This document shows, piece by piece, positions 1-7,112 of a DNA stretch of 34,304 nucleotides (the stretch's first letter is position 1; the number at the start of each line of letters is the position of its first letter). The DNA is taken from assembly GCA_937944105.1 (NCBI GenBank), contig CALDZP010000091.1, positions 1-34,304 of the forward strand. Direction: 5' to 3'. Position numbers and translations under genes: made by a program. Below the pieces are notes generated by a model that was not told where the DNA came from, ran no database searches, and saw nothing but the letters and a program-made list of their open reading frames with translations. Origin of the DNA: an uncultured Ignavibacteria bacterium (GTDB taxonomy: Bacteria > Bacteroidota > Ignavibacteria > Ch128b).

Positions 1-2
1 TA

Positions 3-197
3 ACTGAAAGAATAAAAGAGCATAATTTAGGGAAATCACATTTCACGTCAACAGGGATTCCATGGGAATTAGTTTATTATGAAGAGTATTCAACTCGTTC
101 AGAAGCTACAAAGAGAGAGAGATTTCTGAAAACGGGTCAGGGGAGAAAATTTTTAGATGAGATGTTAATTAACCGCGGGTTCTCAGCCGAAGGCTGA
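3..197 (+). CDS. GIY-YIG endonuclease, C-terminal part (5' partial)
   Basis: The reading frame is open from the window edge to a TGA at 195-197 and gives 64 residues. It starts with TERIKEHNLGKSH, continues with GIPWELVYYEEYSTRSEA, and then TKRERFLKTGQGRKF. This is the second half of a GIY-YIG nuclease domain: the conserved Arg/His-Asn helix, the WELVYYEE strand, and the R..EA..RE..LK helix carrying the catalytic Glu. The GIY and YIG motifs lie upstream of the window. Small stand-alone GIY-YIG proteins of this kind are common in Bacteroidota-like genomes and often sit beside tRNA genes. Here the last eight codons (NRGFSAEG) are read from a tRNA-Ser T-arm copy, so the gene end and the tRNA-like sequence are fused. 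Family call is firm; activity cannot be judged from half a domain. Confidence 0.8.
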   Translation, partial: TERIKEHNLGKSHFTSTGIPWELVYYEEYSTRSEATKRERFLKTGQGRKFLDEMLINRGFSAEG

Positions 198-232
198 TCC
201 GCCTCTGGCGGAGAATCCCGCCCTCTCCGCCA
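175..232 (+). repeat. tRNA-Ser 3'-end-like sequence with a split T-loop
   Basis: Positions 175-182 (GCGGGTTC) and 213-232 (GAATCCCGC, then CCTCTCC, G, CCA) together form a complete T-arm, acceptor 3' strand, discriminator G and CCA. They match the tRNA-Ser(CGA) at 11549-11637 except for one compensated stem pair and the encoded CCA. Between them, inside the T-loop after TTC, lie 30 extra bases made of two 15-base hairpins: TCAGCC-GAA-GGCTGA (183-197) and TCCGCC-TCT-GGCGGA (198-212). The 5' part of a tRNA is not next to it; the GIY-YIG gene occupies that place. It is probably not a working tRNA. It may be the end of a tRNA-Ser-linked mobile or repeated unit whose other end lies outside the window. 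Confidence 0.7.
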
Positions 233-255
233 TGTATTTTGTATATGTTTTCTAG
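232..255 (+). pseudogene. Start of a second GIY-YIG gene, truncated after 7 codons
   Basis: Directly after the acceptor-like sequence an ATG (overlapping the CCA end) opens MYFVYVF and then hits TAG at 253-255. The residues fit the first strand of a GIY-YIG domain, which typically reads like YYVYIL or FVYVL. Upstream in the same frame the tRNA-like sequence is open and reads AENPALSA. Nothing after the stop resembles the rest of the domain in any frame I read. I take this as a relic of a further copy of the unit at 1-232. The stretch is short, so chance resemblance is possible, but position and frame fit. Confidence 0.45.
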
Positions 256-442
256 ATTAAAAATTAAATACATAAGTCACAAATTTAATTTTATCAAACG
301 ATTTTGAGAATGTGATTTTTGTGATTCACATTTCAATTCATAAAGAATTACCTGGAATATAATTTACAACGAAAAATTCTCTGAATTGTAGAACGCTATA
401 GAAAAGGAAAATTATTTAAGACCCTTAAGAAAATAAATTTTA

Positions 443-479
443 GCTAATGAGATAAAAAATTTAATTTTTTATTTTTAGC
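443..479. repeat. Imperfect long hairpin
   Basis: The centre, 452-472, is a 10-bp perfect inverted repeat, ATAAAAAATT / AATTTTTTAT, around a single T. Flanks GCTAA (443-447) and TTAGC (475-479) pair again across a small unequal bulge. It lies between the GIY-YIG remnant and rfbA with no gene ending nearby. It might be an old terminator or only an AT palindrome. The sequence does not decide. Confidence 0.4.
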
Positions 480-670
480 CAACAAGATACATTTAATATC
501 TAGTGCAATTACTATACCTTAAAACTAATTTTTATCATTTTGAAATTAAAATTTTAACTCATCGATAAATTATCTAAGATTTCTTATTACTTATTCCATT
601 TCTCAACTAATTGTGCATTTTGAATCTATTAATTTTTATTAAACTTCTTTTAATCATCAATCCGAATAAT

Positions 671-678
671 TAATTTTG
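671..678 (+). promoter_or_regulatory. Possible -7 box of rfbA (TAATTTTG)
   Basis: TAATTTTG fits the Bacteroidota -7 consensus TAnnTTTG and lies 31 bases before the rfbA ATG. No clear TTTG/TTG -33 partner is seen about 20 bases upstream, so this rests on one box in AT-rich sequence. Confidence 0.3.
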
Positions 679-709
679 CTTTGTTTATCAATAAATTAAA
701 GGTCATATC

Positions 710-1582
710 ATGAAAGGCATTATTTTAGCTGGAGGTTCAGGTTCTAGATTATATCCGATCACAAAAATATATTCAAAACAACTTGCAATGATTTATGACA
801 AACCACTGATTTATTATCCTTTATCTGTATTAATGCTTGCAGGAATTAAAGATATTCTTATAATATCAGATGAAAATACAATTCCACTTTATCAGAAACT
901 CTTCAATACGGGAACTCAGATTGGTTTATCTATTTCATACGAAATTCAGAAGGCACCAAATGGAATAGCAGAGGCTTTTATTATAGGTGAGAAATTTATT
1001 GGAAAAGATCAAGTGAGTTTAATCCTTGGTGATAATATTTTTTATGGTAAGCTTGATTTCTTCTATAAAGCAATTCAACAAAAAAGTGGAGCTACAATTT
1101 TTGGTTATCAGGTAAGTGATCCAGAAAGATATGGTGTCATTGAATTCGATGAGAATGGAAAAGCAATATCAATTGAAGAGAAACCAAAATATCCTAAATC
1201 AAATTATGCAGTTCCTGGACTATATGTTTATGATAATCGTGTAATTGAAATTGCAAAAAATTTAAAACCATCCTGGCGTGGTGAACTTGAAATTACAGAT
1301 GTTAATATTGAATATCTTAAAATGGGCGAATTAAAAGTGGAGAAGATTGGTAGAGGTGTCGCATGGCTGGATACTGGAACCCCAGAAGCACTTCTTAAAG
1401 CATCTAATTTTTTTGGTGTAATTGAAGACCGTCAGGGTTTGAAGGTAGCTTGTATTGAAGAAATCGCCTTTAAAAAAGGATTTATTACAAAAGAACAATT
1501 CAAAGATTTAATAAGTCAAATACCAAAGTCAATGTATAGAGATTATCTTGAAAAAGTATTAAAAGAGGCAGATGAAGAATGA
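710..1582 (+). CDS. rfbA: Glucose-1-phosphate thymidylyltransferase
   Basis: Joins dTTP and glucose-1-phosphate to dTDP-glucose, the first step of dTDP-rhamnose and related deoxysugar synthesis, in the cytosol. The 290 residues match family length. The nucleotide-binding loop AGGSGSRLYPITK is at residues 7-19, SKQL with the phosphate-contacting Lys at 22-25, YDKPLIYYPLSVLMLAGI at 29-46, the metal-binding Asp in LGDNIFYG near 108, and VPGLYVYD and GRGVAWLDTGTP further on. ATG at 710 has an AAAGG ribosome site about 7 bases upstream. The stop overlaps the ATG of rfbC (ATGA), so the two are translationally coupled. rfbB and rfbD are not in the window. The short loop after SKQL reads AMIYDKP rather than the common LPVYDKP, a mild change. 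Confidence 0.95.
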   Translation: MKGIILAGGSGSRLYPITKIYSKQLAMIYDKPLIYYPLSVLMLAGIKDILIISDENTIPLYQKLFNTGTQIGLSISYEIQKAPNGIAEAFIIGEKFIGKDQVSLILGDNIFYGKLDFFYKAIQQKSGATIFGYQVSDPERYGVIEFDENGKAISIEEKPKYPKSNYAVPGLYVYDNRVIEIAKNLKPSWRGELEITDVNIEYLKMGELKVEKIGRGVAWLDTGTPEALLKASNFFGVIEDRQGLKVACIEEIAFKKGFITKEQFKDLISQIPKSMYRDYLEKVLKEADEE

Positions 1583-2133
1583 AAATTTATAAAACAGAAT
1601 TTCCAGGTTTGCTATTAATTGAACCAAAAGTTTTTAGCGATCAAAGAGGTTATTTTTTTGAGTCGTATAACAAATCAAAGTTCGATGATGAAGGTTTAAA
1701 ATTAAATTTTGTACAAGATAATATTTCGAAGTCTGTATACGGAACAATTCGAGGTCTTCATTTTCAAATTAATCCTTTTGCTCAAGGAAAGTTATGCCAG
1801 GTAATAAAAGGAGAAGTTTTAGATGTTGTGGTTGATTTAAGAAAAGGTTCTCCAACTTATGGGAAGCATTATTCAGTTATTCTATCAGAAGAAAATCATT
1901 TACAACTCTGGGTTCCGGAAGGATTTGCTCATGGGTTTTCGGTCCTTTCTGAGGAAGCAGTCTTCCATTATAAATGTACAAACTTTTATAATCGTGATTC
2001 GGAAAGAGTGATAAGGTTTAACGATCCTGATTTAAAGATTAATTGGCAGATTGATAATCCAATTGTATCAGAAAAAGATATGCAAGGTCTTCTACTCTCG
2101 GATATACCAACATATTTTACCTATCAAGGATAA
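1579..2133 (+). CDS. rfbC: dTDP-4-dehydrorhamnose 3,5-epimerase
   Basis: Epimerises dTDP-4-keto-6-deoxyglucose at C3 and C5, the third step of dTDP-L-rhamnose synthesis. It is a cupin-fold protein of 184 residues, the normal length. Conserved parts are FFESYNKSKF (26-35), FVQDNISKS, GTIRGLHFQ with catalytic His61, Lys71 in GKLCQVIKGE, DVVVDLRKGSPTYGK, WVPEGFAHGF and Tyr131 in FHYKCTNFY. It starts within the last codons of rfbA and is followed four bases after its stop by the lhgO ATG. With rfbA it covers two of the four rhamnose steps. The dehydratase and reductase must be encoded elsewhere. Confidence 0.95.
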   Translation: MKIYKTEFPGLLLIEPKVFSDQRGYFFESYNKSKFDDEGLKLNFVQDNISKSVYGTIRGLHFQINPFAQGKLCQVIKGEVLDVVVDLRKGSPTYGKHYSVILSEENHLQLWVPEGFAHGFSVLSEEAVFHYKCTNFYNRDSERVIRFNDPDLKINWQIDNPIVSEKDMQGLLLSDIPTYFTYQG

Positions 2134-2136
2134 AAA

Positions 2137-3339
2137 ATGACATACGATTTAATTATTGTCGGTGGAGGGATTGTTGGCTTAGCGACAGCATACCAGATGC
2201 TTAATCAAAAGCCAAATATAAAACTATTAATTCTCGAGAAAGAATCTACTATTGCTAAACATCAAACCGGAAATAATAGTGGTGTAATTCACTCAGGGAT
2301 TTATTATAAACCCGGCAGTCTAAAAGCTAAAAATTGTCGTGAAGGTTATGAACAATTGATTAAATTTTGTAATGATGAAAATATTAAATACGATTTGTGT
2401 GGAAAAATAATTGTTGCAACAGAAGAAAAAGAATTAGAGTTATTGAATAATTTATTTCAAAGGGGACTCCAGAATGGATTGACTAAAATTAAAAAATTGT
2501 CATCTTCAGAACTCAAAGAATATGAACCTTATGTGAATGGAATTGCGGGAATTTTCGTTCCGTATACAGGGATTATAGATTTTAAGGAAGTCGCAAAAAA
2601 ACTATCAGAAAAAATTTTTGAAAAGGGTGGTAATATTTTATTTAATGAAGAAGTGGTAGAAATCAATGAGAAGGAAAATTTAATTGAATCGATAACTAAA
2701 AATTCAACATTTCACTCAAAATTTCTAGTGACTTGTGCTGGTTTATACTCAGATCGTATAGCAAAAATGACTAATAAAAACTTGAACTTGAGAATCATCC
2801 CGTTTAGAGGTGAATATTATAAAATTAAAGAAGAAAAAAAATATTTAGTGAAAAATTTGATTTATCCAGTTCCGGATCCCAATTTTCCATTTCTTGGGGT
2901 TCACTTTACTAGAATGATTAATGGGGATATTGAAGCAGGTCCAAATGCTGTACTTGCTTTTAAAAGAGAAGGCTATAGTAAATTTGATATTAACTTAAAA
3001 GATGTATTCGAAATATTTAACTGGAATGGTTTCAGAATAGTGATGAAAAAATACTGGAAAACTGGATTAGCCGAATTTTATCGTTCGTTTTCAAAAAGTG
3101 CTTTTACAAAAGCCCTAAAGAAACTCATTCCAGAGATTGAAGAAAATGATTTAATTACCGGTGGTTCAGGTGTTCGCGCTCAGGCTTGTGATGATAAAGG
3201 TAATTTGATTGATGATTTTTTCTTTGTTGAAAATAGAAGAGCAATTCATGTCTGTAATGCACCAAGCCCTGCAGCTACTGCATCACTTTCAATAGGTAAT
3301 TATATTGCGTCAAAGGTTTTTTCGAATTTTAATTTTTGA
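2137..3339 (+). CDS. lhgO: L-2-hydroxyglutarate dehydrogenase/oxidase (FAD)
   Basis: Oxidises L-2-hydroxyglutarate to 2-oxoglutarate with FAD. Electrons go to quinone in characterised LhgO, and some relatives use oxygen. The 400 residues carry the Rossmann loop VGGGIVGLATAYQ (8-20) and the family signature HQTGNNSGVIHSGIYYKPG. PFRGEYY, LIYPVPDPNFPFLGVHF and GPNAVLAFKREGY follow, with the C-terminal GGSGVRAQA and NAPSPAATAS. These match LhgO throughout, far better than general glycerol-3-phosphate or glycine oxidases. AAGGA sits 6 bases before the ATG at 2137. It is co-directional with rfbA-rfbC, only 3 bases after rfbC, so probably one transcript, although no link between the two functions is obvious. 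Confidence 0.9.
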   Translation: MTYDLIIVGGGIVGLATAYQMLNQKPNIKLLILEKESTIAKHQTGNNSGVIHSGIYYKPGSLKAKNCREGYEQLIKFCNDENIKYDLCGKIIVATEEKELELLNNLFQRGLQNGLTKIKKLSSSELKEYEPYVNGIAGIFVPYTGIIDFKEVAKKLSEKIFEKGGNILFNEEVVEINEKENLIESITKNSTFHSKFLVTCAGLYSDRIAKMTNKNLNLRIIPFRGEYYKIKEEKKYLVKNLIYPVPDPNFPFLGVHFTRMINGDIEAGPNAVLAFKREGYSKFDINLKDVFEIFNWNGFRIVMKKYWKTGLAEFYRSFSKSAFTKALKKLIPEIEENDLITGGSGVRAQACDDKGNLIDDFFFVENRRAIHVCNAPSPAATASLSIGNYIASKVFSNFNF

Positions 3340-3417
3340 TTTAATAGATTTTATATATTGTTTTTTTAATTAATTTTTTAGATTTTTGTAATTGAAAATT
3401 TGAAAACGATAATTGAT

Positions 3418-3491
3418 GGGCCCGTAGCTCAGTTGGTTAGAGCAGCTGACTCATAATCAGCGGGTCGGAGGTTCAAGTCCTTCCGGGCCCA
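3418..3491 (+). tRNA. tRNA with CAT anticodon (elongator Met, or Ile2)
   Basis: A 74-base cloverleaf: acceptor GGGCCCG (3418-3424) pairs with CGGGCCC (3484-3490), discriminator A at 3491, and CCA is not encoded (CA follows). The D-arm GCTCAGTTGGTTAGAGC, anticodon stem GCTGA/TCAGC around loop CTCATAA, and T-arm GGAGG-TTCAAGT-CCTTC are all present. The CAT anticodon can mean elongator tRNA-Met or the lysidine-modified tRNA-Ile2. The G8T9 start and GGGTC variable loop lean to Met, but sequence alone leaves this open. It is not an initiator tRNA, as the three G-C pairs at the base of the anticodon stem are absent. Confidence 0.93.
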
Positions 3492-3492
3492 C

Positions 3493-3534
3493 AAAAAAGC
3501 CTTCAAAATTAACATGATTTTGAAGGCTTTTTTT
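3493..3534 (+). terminator. Rho-independent terminator after the CAT tRNA
   Basis: Stem GCCTTCAAAAT (3499-3509) and ATTTTGAAGGC (3517-3527) pair perfectly over 11 bp with a 7-base loop, followed by seven T (3528-3534). The preceding six A extend the pairing. It starts two bases after the mature tRNA end. It probably works in both directions, as the A-tract could serve the oxidoreductase genes ending at 3588 on the other strand. Confidence 0.9.
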
Positions 3535-3587
3535 ATGCTTTATTAAAAACCAGGCGGGATTTAGATTTTAAGTAGTATAACGCCTAT

Positions 3588-4973
3588 TTAATTCAAATAT
3601 TTCAAAATATCCTCTTTATAAAGATTTTCGTAGGAACCAAATCTTTTTTGTATTAAATTTTTAAACGTCTCTATTTGAAAAGGTTGGGTGAGATTTAAGA
3701 GAAAGTCAATTCCACCAAGTGCTGCTTTATCAGGTCCACACGATTTTCTTAATGGTAATTTATACATTTTGCTTGTTAGCACTGGCATATTTAGACTTTC
3801 ATCAAATATTAAAATTGTATCTGAAGTAATCTTTTCAAAATAATTTTGGGAGCGCAATTCATTCAAACCGTCATTAGAAACAATTATAATGGCAAAAGGT
3901 TTATCAACTCCTGTGTAAAAAATTTCCTGAGGAGAGATAATAACTTCCGATAGTGAGAAACCACTTCCTTGTGTTACAGGATTATCATTTTTTTGAGTAG
4001 TAAATAATCCATTCAAAGCTGCTGATTGACAAAGTAGCGCTGCAGATGATTGAACTTTTTCACCTGCACTTCCAGCAATAATAATTTCAAGTTGCGATTC
4101 CCCAAATTTACTTTGGAATTTATCTTGGTCTAAGTTAACATTTTCAGTGGATAAAAATTGAGAAAACAAATTAAATTCAAAAGGTTTATCCATAAATTTT
4201 TCTGAGTAGATTTTTGAAAATTCTGGTCTTAATTTTTCATTTATAAGTAAACCTAATTGGTGACCGTGTTCGAGTGCAATTTCGGGAAGATCTGTTCCCT
4301 TTAATTTGTTTTTTTCTACCGCATATTCTGTGCACAACTCGAGAATTTCAACAAGAGAGAATCCTTCAAACGAAATAGCTTCGGCAATAACATCAACCAG
4401 ATCTTTGTCTGTCGAAATTTTTCTTGCAACAAATTGAGCTTTGGATGAAATTGCAACTTTACAAAGATCAAGTGGGGGAATGATATTTCCGAAAGGAGAA
4501 GTTTGGGTGACAAAATTGATTGGACTAAAAGCCGATTGTTGACCACCTGTCATTCCAAATAAAAAATTATCAGCAACTAGTACGGTGACATCTGTATTTA
4601 GTAATGCAGCATTAACAATATGAAGTAAGCCAATCATTGCACCACCGTCACCAATCAAAACTATAGTTTTTAACTTTTTACTTGCGAGAACCTTATCAGC
4701 CAGTGCTATTCCAGTAGCAAAGGCAGTTGACCGTCCATGAGTTGTATGAACAGTATGAACTTTATCAAATAAATAATCTGCTAATCCAATGCAACCTATG
4801 TCAGTTACAAGACAAATATCTTCAGGATTAAGTTTTATCCGAAACAATGCTTCATCCAATTTTCTAAGAATATGTGTATGGCCACATCCTTTGCAAAAAG
4901 GCATTTGAGCACCTTTTGTCATGTAGGTGCATTCATTCTGTATATCTATTTTTGTTAATAATTTTTCCATCAT
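3588..4973 (-). CDS. 2-oxoacid:ferredoxin oxidoreductase, fused beta-gamma subunit
   Basis: Partner of the alpha subunit encoded just upstream; together they oxidatively decarboxylate a 2-oxoacid to acyl-CoA and reduce ferredoxin. Residues 1-240 form the thiamine-diphosphate beta domain: FCKGCGH (Cys27, Cys30), IGCIG (Cys61), THGRSTAFATGIALA, GDGG...N (108-136) for Mg-TPP, and Cys214 in ELCTEY. These four Cys match the usual [4Fe-4S] ligands. Residues about 292-445 form a gamma (POR_gamma) domain beginning LEIIIAGSAGEKVQSS. In most bacterial KOR the gamma domain is separate or fused to alpha, so this order is unusual. The ATG overlaps the alpha stop (ATGATG). No separate 4Fe-4S ferredoxin subunit lies nearby. 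The substrate (2-oxoglutarate, branched-chain or other) is undecided. Confidence 0.85.
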   Translation of the reverse strand: MMEKLLTKIDIQNECTYMTKGAQMPFCKGCGHTHILRKLDEALFRIKLNPEDICLVTDIGCIGLADYLFDKVHTVHTTHGRSTAFATGIALADKVLASKKLKTIVLIGDGGAMIGLLHIVNAALLNTDVTVLVADNFLFGMTGGQQSAFSPINFVTQTSPFGNIIPPLDLCKVAISSKAQFVARKISTDKDLVDVIAEAISFEGFSLVEILELCTEYAVEKNKLKGTDLPEIALEHGHQLGLLINEKLRPEFSKIYSEKFMDKPFEFNLFSQFLSTENVNLDQDKFQSKFGESQLEIIIAGSAGEKVQSSAALLCQSAALNGLFTTQKNDNPVTQGSGFSLSEVIISPQEIFYTGVDKPFAIIIVSNDGLNELRSQNYFEKITSDTILIFDESLNMPVLTSKMYKLPLRKSCGPDKAALGGIDFLLNLTQPFQIETFKNLIQKRFGSYENLYKEDILKYLN

Positions 4974-6109
4974 ATTTTCTCCAGAATTTCTTGCGGTGTT
5001 ATCATGCCTCCAATCTTATTAACACCGATTACTTCTTTATTATTAAAAAGATATTGAATTAGTCTTCGATATTGTCCATTAAGATTTTCTTCAGCAATAA
5101 TTATACGATTGTATTTATCTGAAATAGTTTTAAATAAATTTTCAGGAATGGGAAAAAGACTTCGAATAATTAAGCTTGAAACATTTTTATTCATTTTTTT
5201 TGTGCGTCTTATCACTTCCCTTACAGTTCTACCAGTAATTCCAAAACTAATAATCAAAGTATTAGAATTTGGATTTTCAAAATATTCATAATCTATTAAT
5301 TCGTCTTTGTGGCTTTGAATTTTATCCTCAAGATGTTTAAGTACTGAGATTGTTTCAGGGTCATTTTTCTTTAATTCACCATCCATATTATGAGCAGATC
5401 CCGTTGCTGTTACTTTGATTTTTCCACCGACAGGAGCAAATTTGGCAATGTCCTTAGCATCTTTGAACCCATACATCTTCCAATCTTCAAAATTTGAGTT
5501 TTCAGGGTCAATGTATTCTCTGTTTTCTACTATTAAATTTTCCAGATCTGAATAATCTACCGTTTCGGTTGTCATTCCTATTTCCTTGTCTGAGAGTAGA
5601 ATTACAGGAGTTCTTAATTTTTCTGACCAATTAAATGCTTTAACAGTTAATTCGAAGCATTCTCTTGGATTTGTTGGATAAAGAACAGGTATAGTATACC
5701 CGCCACTGGTTGCAAATTCAGTAAAAAGTATATCTCCTTGTGCTCCTTGTGTTGCACCACCTGTTGCTGGACCTAAACGTTGAACAACAACTATTACTAA
5801 TGGGGTCTCTGTAATTAAAGCGTATTGAACTGTTTCAATCATTAGAGACCAACCAGGACCAGAGGTTGCAGTCATAGATTTAATCCCACGCATAGAAGCG
5901 CCTACACAATACGCAATAGCTGAAATTTCATCCGGAGATGGAATAGCTAATCCGCCAACCTGAGGGAGCAAGTCAATCATACCTTTATAGATTCCTGATG
6001 CGGGAGTAATAGGATAACCAGCAAAAAATTTGCAACCAGCATAAATTGCCCCCTCTGCGATCATTTGATTTCCATTCCGTAGTTTAATTTTTCTCTGTGA
6101 TGTTTGCAT
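4970..6109 (-). CDS. 2-oxoacid:ferredoxin oxidoreductase alpha subunit
   Basis: The alpha chain supplies the pyrimidine-binding half of the TPP site and domain II. At 379 residues it matches gamma-less alpha chains (KorA/VorB type). Visible motifs are GNQMIAEGAIYAGCKFFAGYPITPAS (about 13-38), PDEISAIAYCVGASMRG, MTATSGPGWSLM, TPLVIVVVQRLGPATGG (about 128-144) and TEFATSGGYTIPVLYPTNP. The C-terminal domain begins TLIISFGITGRTVREVI. ATG at 6109 has an AGAGG ribosome site. It is the first gene of a two-gene operon and couples to the beta-gamma gene by a 4-base overlap. A TAATTTTG box lies 22 bases before the ATG on this strand. Assignment to the enzyme class is firm; the exact 2-oxoacid is not. 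Confidence 0.87.
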   Translation of the reverse strand: MQTSQRKIKLRNGNQMIAEGAIYAGCKFFAGYPITPASGIYKGMIDLLPQVGGLAIPSPDEISAIAYCVGASMRGIKSMTATSGPGWSLMIETVQYALITETPLVIVVVQRLGPATGGATQGAQGDILFTEFATSGGYTIPVLYPTNPRECFELTVKAFNWSEKLRTPVILLSDKEIGMTTETVDYSDLENLIVENREYIDPENSNFEDWKMYGFKDAKDIAKFAPVGGKIKVTATGSAHNMDGELKKNDPETISVLKHLEDKIQSHKDELIDYEYFENPNSNTLIISFGITGRTVREVIRRTKKMNKNVSSLIIRSLFPIPENLFKTISDKYNRIIIAEENLNGQYRRLIQYLFNNKEVIGVNKIGGMITPQEILEKI

Positions 6110-6130
6110 TTTTTCCTCTGTATTTACTTA

Positions 6131-6138
6131 CAAAATTA
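6131..6138 (-). promoter_or_regulatory. Possible -7 box of the oxidoreductase operon
   Basis: On the minus strand this reads TAATTTTG, fitting TAnnTTTG, 21 bases before the alpha-subunit ATG. No convincing -33 box is visible. The intergenic space (6110-6302) serves this operon and the divergent pyrF. Confidence 0.3.
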
Positions 6139-6265
6139 GAAAAATACTTTTTTACTTTATCACTGATATTAAAAATTTTGAAAATTTTAACTAAGAAAGT
6201 TCATTTCCAAAAAATTGGGTAAGATTGTTTGCTTAACAAAAATTTAATCTTAAAATCAACTTCTT

Positions 6266-6273
6266 TATATTTG
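6266..6273 (+). promoter_or_regulatory. Possible -7 box of pyrF
   Basis: TATATTTG fits TAnnTTTG and lies 29 bases before the pyrF ATG. The nearest TTTG upstream (6229-6232) is about 33 bases away, too far for the usual spacing near 20, so only the -7 element is supported. Confidence 0.35.
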
Positions 6274-6302
6274 TAATAAAATTTGATTGTAAAATAATTA
6301 AA

Positions 6303-7112
6303 ATGAAAAAGTTGGCTTTAACAAAAACTGAGAGACAAACACACTTATGTATTGGACTTGATATATACCCCGAACTTTTACCTTCCTACATTACTTTCAA
6401 AAAGGATTTTGTAGAATATTTTATTGAAGGTGTTATAGAAACTACTTATGAAATTGTAGATGCCTATAAATTTAATATGGCATTTTTTGAATCGATGGGT
6501 AGCTATGGTTTAAGAGTTTTGGAAAATATTCTTCCTAAAATTCCAAAACAAATTCTTAAAATTTGTGATGCAAAAAGAGGTGATATTGGTTCATCCTCAA
6601 GAATGTATGCAAAAGGAATTTACGAACATTTTCGATTTGATGCAGTAACATTAAATCCATTTTTAGGATATGATTCATTAGAGCCATTTTTTAGATACAT
6701 TAATAAAACAAATTATATTTTAGCTCTTACTTCAAATCCAGGGGCAAAAGAATTTCAAAAATTAAAACTGAAAAATGGGAAATCTCTTTTCCAGGAAATA
6801 ATTTCAAAGATAAAAAATTGGAACTCAAAGCATAAAAATCTTGGTATTGTTTTTGGTGCAACACAAAAGTCAGAATTTAAATTTCTAAATGAAGAATTGT
6901 CTGAAATGCCATTATTGATTCCAGGGGTTGGTTATCAGGGTGGAAGTCTTGAAGAAATAGTTACTCACCTTAAGAAGAATAAAATTAAAAACTTTTTGAT
7001 AAACTCAAGTCGGGATGTTTTATATACAAACCTGAATGGTGATTTTCGAAAATGTATTTCAAGCAACGCTAATCAACTTGCACAGAAAATAAAAGAAATA
7101 TATTACAAGTGA
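6303..7112 (+). CDS. pyrF: Orotidine-5'-phosphate decarboxylase
   Basis: Decarboxylates OMP to UMP, the last step of de novo pyrimidine synthesis. The 269-residue length and motif layout fit the longer type-2 PyrF. CIGLDIYPELLP is at 16-27, and DAYKFNMAFFESMG follows. CDAKRGDIGSS (88-98) contains the catalytic Asp-x-Lys-x-x-Asp with Lys91 and Asp94. TLNPFLGYDSLEPF, LTSNPGAKEFQ and a C-terminal PGVGYQGGSLEE phosphate loop complete the fold. The ATG follows AT-rich sequence with little Shine-Dalgarno character. The stop overlaps the GTG of the next gene (GTGA). It is divergent from the oxidoreductase operon. Confidence 0.95.
   Translation: MKKLALTKTERQTHLCIGLDIYPELLPSYITFKKDFVEYFIEGVIETTYEIVDAYKFNMAFFESMGSYGLRVLENILPKIPKQILKICDAKRGDIGSSSRMYAKGIYEHFRFDAVTLNPFLGYDSLEPFFRYINKTNYILALTSNPGAKEFQKLKLKNGKSLFQEIISKIKNWNSKHKNLGIVFGATQKSEFKFLNEELSEMPLLIPGVGYQGGSLEEIVTHLKKNKIKNFLINSSRDVLYTNLNGDFRKCISSNANQLAQKIKEIYYK

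Larger units (their letters stand above)
256..709. other. Gene-free AT-rich stretch upstream of rfbA
   Basis: No frame with coding character was found on either strand. It holds an imperfect hairpin at 443-479, a smaller inverted repeat near 308-332 (AATGTGA/TCACATT), and a possible -7 promoter box at 671-678. The remainder is low-complexity A/T sequence. Confidence 0.6.

Noticed and set aside
175-232. A functional tRNA-Ser or a CRISPR-like repeat
   Set aside because: The D-arm and anticodon arm are absent next to it, and the two hairpins differ in sequence and occur once each, with no spacers.
3360-3417. Terminator between lhgO and the tRNA
   Set aside because: There is a T-run but no stem; the A/T sequence does not form a stable hairpin.
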